A stretch of 64,000 bases of DNA from assembly GCF_010669145.1 (NCBI RefSeq), contig NZ_CP048632.1:2624501-2688500 (forward strand), written 5' to 3'. Positions within the stretch are counted from its first letter, which is position 1, and each line of letters opens with the position of its first letter. This DNA comes from Rhizobium oryzihabitans. GTDB lineage: Bacteria; Pseudomonadota; Alphaproteobacteria; Rhizobiales; Rhizobiaceae. Positions 62,008 through 64,000 of the stretch are shown here, piece after piece. The notes under the pieces were generated by a model. The model had not been told where the DNA came from. It saw only the letters and a program-made list of their open reading frames with translations, and did no database searches. A program made the translations under genes and the position numbers.

Positions 62008-62906
62008 TCATCTCCCCACCCTTGCAGCGACAAAATCGATGAAGGCGCGAACGCGCGCTGCAAGATGTTCATGGCCGGCATAAACGGCGTGGATCACCTC
62101 CATCTCCTCGGCATTATAATCCTCCAGCACAGGCACGAGCAAACCGGCCTCGATGTCCGGTTCGATGTGAAATTCTCCGACCCTTCCGAGCCCGAGGCCT
62201 GTCAGGCATAGCCTTCGCATGGCCATGCCGCTGTTGACCGAGACGTTACCGGTGATGGGGAGGCGGTACACCTCCGTCGAGCCAGGATCGCGGAAGGGCC
62301 ATTCGTTGAGGCTGCGGCTGAAATTGAAGCTGAAGCAGTTGTGGTGCATCAAATCCTGCGGCGTTTCCGGCATGCCGTGTTTTTCGATATAGGCGGGGGA
62401 GGCGACGATGACCCGGCGGACTTCCTTCAGCTTTCGCGCCTTAAGGGACGAATCTCCCATGCTACCGGAGCGGATGGCGATATCGGTGCGCTCCTCGATC
62501 AGGCTGATGACGCCGTCGGTCAGCGAGATATCCAGCTCGATTTCCGGATAAAGTGACAGGAATTCTGGCGCGAGCGGCAGGAGGTAGCGTTCGCCGAAAC
62601 CGAGCGTGGCGTTGATGCGCAGCAGGCCGCGCGGCACCACCTTGCCGCCGCTCGCCACGATCTGCTCTGTCTCTGCTATGTCAGCAAGAATGCGCCGTGC
62701 TCGGGAAAGATAGATTTCTCCCTCGGGTGTCAGCGTCACAAGCCGGGTGGAGCGAGCGAGAAGGCGGGTGCCGAGACGGTCTTCGATGCGGGTGACGAGT
62801 TTGCTCACTGCCGAGGGGAGAGCTTCAGCCTGCGTCCGGCGGCGGAAAAACTGCCGAGTTCGGCTGCCGCCACGAAGACTTCCATTTCTCCGGCCCGATT
62901 GTCCAT
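62008..62906 (-). pseudogene. LysR-family transcriptional regulator, frameshifted near the 5' end
   Basis: An ATG at 62906, with AGGTGG upstream, starts a proper LysR N-terminus (DNRAGEMEVFVAAAELGSFSAAGRRLKLSP), but the frame stops at once (RQ-stop). The adjacent frame continues with the rest of the helix-turn-helix (AVSKLVTRIEDRLGTRLLARSTRLVTLTPEG) and the complete effector domain to 62008. Adding one base in the CCCC run at about 62815-62818 restores LSPSAVSKLV and a ~299-residue regulator. As in the other frameshifted genes, the flanking code is undamaged. It is divergent from the MFS gene at 63.1 kb, which it probably regulates. Confidence 0.82.
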
Positions 62907-63009
62907 TGCCGCACCACCTGTGAAACTAATTCAAAGGCCTTTATCCGATCTTGCCGATTATCATGCAAGTCCCCGTCCCCCATATTGCGCTCATACAATT
63001 GACCCAACC

Positions 63010-63055
63010 GGACAGCGTCGCTGTCCAAATGATCCAACCGAACAGCGCCTGCTGT
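63010..63055. promoter_or_regulatory. Tandem short dyads between LysR and MFS genes
   Basis: Two successive units share CCAACCGrACAGCG: GGACAGC / GCTGTCC (63010-63026) and AACAGC / GCTGT (63041-63055). They lie 43-88 bases before the MFS start in the divergent gap, where a LysR protein would bind. This is suggestive only. Confidence 0.35.
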
Positions 63056-63097
63056 CAGAACGCCCGCGATCGCTATCGGGGCGAAGAGGTATTCGTC

Positions 63098-64000
63098 ATG
63101 CCATTGGCCATATTTGCCTTGACGATCGCGGCTTACGCGATCGGGACTACGGAGTTCGTCATCGTCGGCCTTTTGCCGACGGTCGCCAACGATCTTCATA
63201 TCACCCTGCCGCTTGCCGGCCTCATCGTCAGCGTTTATGCGCTCGGCGTTACTTTCGGCGCACCGATCCTGACAGCGCTTACCGGCAAGATAGAGCGAAA
63301 GCCGCTCCTGCTCGGCCTCATGGCCCTGTTTATCGTCGGGAACACCGCCGCGGCGCTGTCGCCGAGCTATGGGACGCTTCTCGTCGCGCGGGTGCTTGCC
63401 GCCTTCGCTCATGGCGTTTTCTTCTCTGTCGGTGCGACGATCGCTGCCGACCTCGTGCCGGAAAACCGCCGTGGCTCGGCGATTGCCATGATGTTCATGG
63501 GGTTGACCGTCGCCATCGTCACCGGCGTGCCTATCGGCACCTATATCGGTCAGATCTTTGGCTGGCGCGCCACCTTCTGGGCCGTTGCCGCTCTTGGTGT
63601 TGTCGCTTTTGCCGGCATCGCTTCCCTGTTGCCTTCGACGCTGAAGAAAGCGCCGCCCGCAAGCCTCCTCGATCAGGTCCGCGTGCTTGGTTCCGGTCGC
63701 CTGCTGATCGTCTTTGCCATGACTGCGCTCGGTTACGGCGGTACCTTCGTCGCCTTCACCTTCCTCGCGCCGATCCTTCAGGACGTCACCGGCTTCTCCG
63801 AAAAGAGCGTCAGCCTGATTCTCGTGCTCTACGGCATCGCCATCGCTGCCGGCAACATCGGTGGCGGCAAGATCGCCAACAGCAACCCGGTCAGGGCGTT
63901 GATCGGCCTCTTCCTGGCGCAGGCTATCGTGCTGCTCGTCTTCTCCTTCACCGCGGTCTCGCCTGTGCTGACCCTGATCACGCTGGTGGCGCTCGGTTTC
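63098..64000 (+). CDS. MFS efflux transporter, DHA1 type (3' truncated by window edge)
   Basis: From ATG 63098, preceded by GAAGAGG, an uninterrupted frame runs to the right edge (~301 codons). It begins LAIFALTIAAYAIGTTEFVIVGLLPTVANDL, the signature of the AraJ/YdhP/arabinose-efflux-permease group, and continues with GVTFGAPILTALTGKIERKPLLLGLM (loop 2-3 motif), ARVLAAFAHGVFFSVGATIAADLVP and GVPIGTYIGQIFGWRATFWAVAALG (helix 5 motif C of drug:H+ antiporters). Nine or so helices are visible. Probable drug or sugar exporter; substrate unknown. It is divergent from the frameshifted LysR gene. Confidence 0.88.
   Translation, partial: MPLAIFALTIAAYAIGTTEFVIVGLLPTVANDLHITLPLAGLIVSVYALGVTFGAPILTALTGKIERKPLLLGLMALFIVGNTAAALSPSYGTLLVARVLAAFAHGVFFSVGATIAADLVPENRRGSAIAMMFMGLTVAIVTGVPIGTYIGQIFGWRATFWAVAALGVVAFAGIASLLPSTLKKAPPASLLDQVRVLGSGRLLIVFAMTALGYGGTFVAFTFLAPILQDVTGFSEKSVSLILVLYGIAIAAGNIGGGKIANSNPVRALIGLFLAQAIVLLVFSFTAVSPVLTLITLVALGF

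Overview
The window reads as chromosomal DNA of an Agrobacterium-type member of the Rhizobiaceae. Three things support this: a telomere-resolvase gene (telA) that matches the Agrobacterium TelA enzyme in length (442 aa) and at every catalytic position; the acvB-lpiA operon next to it; and a complete gamma-resorcylate (gra) cluster in the order graR-D-A-F-C-B-E-K known from Rhizobium/Agrobacterium isolates. Gene density is high and coding DNA is GC-rich. I saw no tRNA, rRNA, CRISPR array or prophage.

Layout. 1-3.2 kb: the end of an OmpR-type response regulator, its histidine kinase, an outer-membrane beta-barrel protein and a small lipoprotein. 3.3-10.6 kb: the gra regulon, which takes 2,6-dihydroxybenzoate through resorcinol, hydroxyquinol and maleylacetate to 3-oxoadipate, with a MarR regulator, an MFS importer and two matching candidate operators. 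10.6-16.8 kb: telA, acvB, lpiA and a small membrane protein. 16.9-28.0 kb: a peptide-scavenging block of an M19 dipeptidase, a Dpp-type ABC importer, a D-aminopeptidase, a LysR regulator, a D-amino-acid-transaminase-like enzyme and a DmpA-type aminopeptidase, which together look aimed at D-amino-acid-containing peptides. 28.1-35.0 kb: a sugar-type ABC importer with a PfkB kinase, a GntR/FCD regulator and a DapA-superfamily aldolase that is not a true DapA. 35.3-40.6 kb: an orphan heme oxygenase and rutABCDEF for pyrimidine-ring degradation.

40.8-52.1 kb: transhydrogenase genes pntA/pntB, an unusual MFS permease, asd, a lytic transglycosylase, a beta-carbonic anhydrase, a pyridoxal kinase and a cardiolipin synthase. 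52.1-55.3 kb: a nuclease/phosphatase-fold gene with an intact IS701-like element inserted exactly at its stop codon, then hypothetical genes and an IS5-type remnant. 55.5-61.0 kb: a MexEF-like RND efflux pair with a hydrolase-fold protein that has lost its catalytic residues. 61.0-64.0 kb: two LysR genes and the start of an MFS exporter that runs off the right edge.

Five otherwise well-preserved genes (dppB-like, pntA, mltB-like, mexF-like and a LysR gene) are each broken by what looks like one missing base, always in a short C/G-rich run. The shared pattern points to consensus errors in the sequence more than to real gene decay, so these genes should be treated as probably intact until re-read. 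Palindromic extragenic repeats of two families occupy several intergenic gaps.
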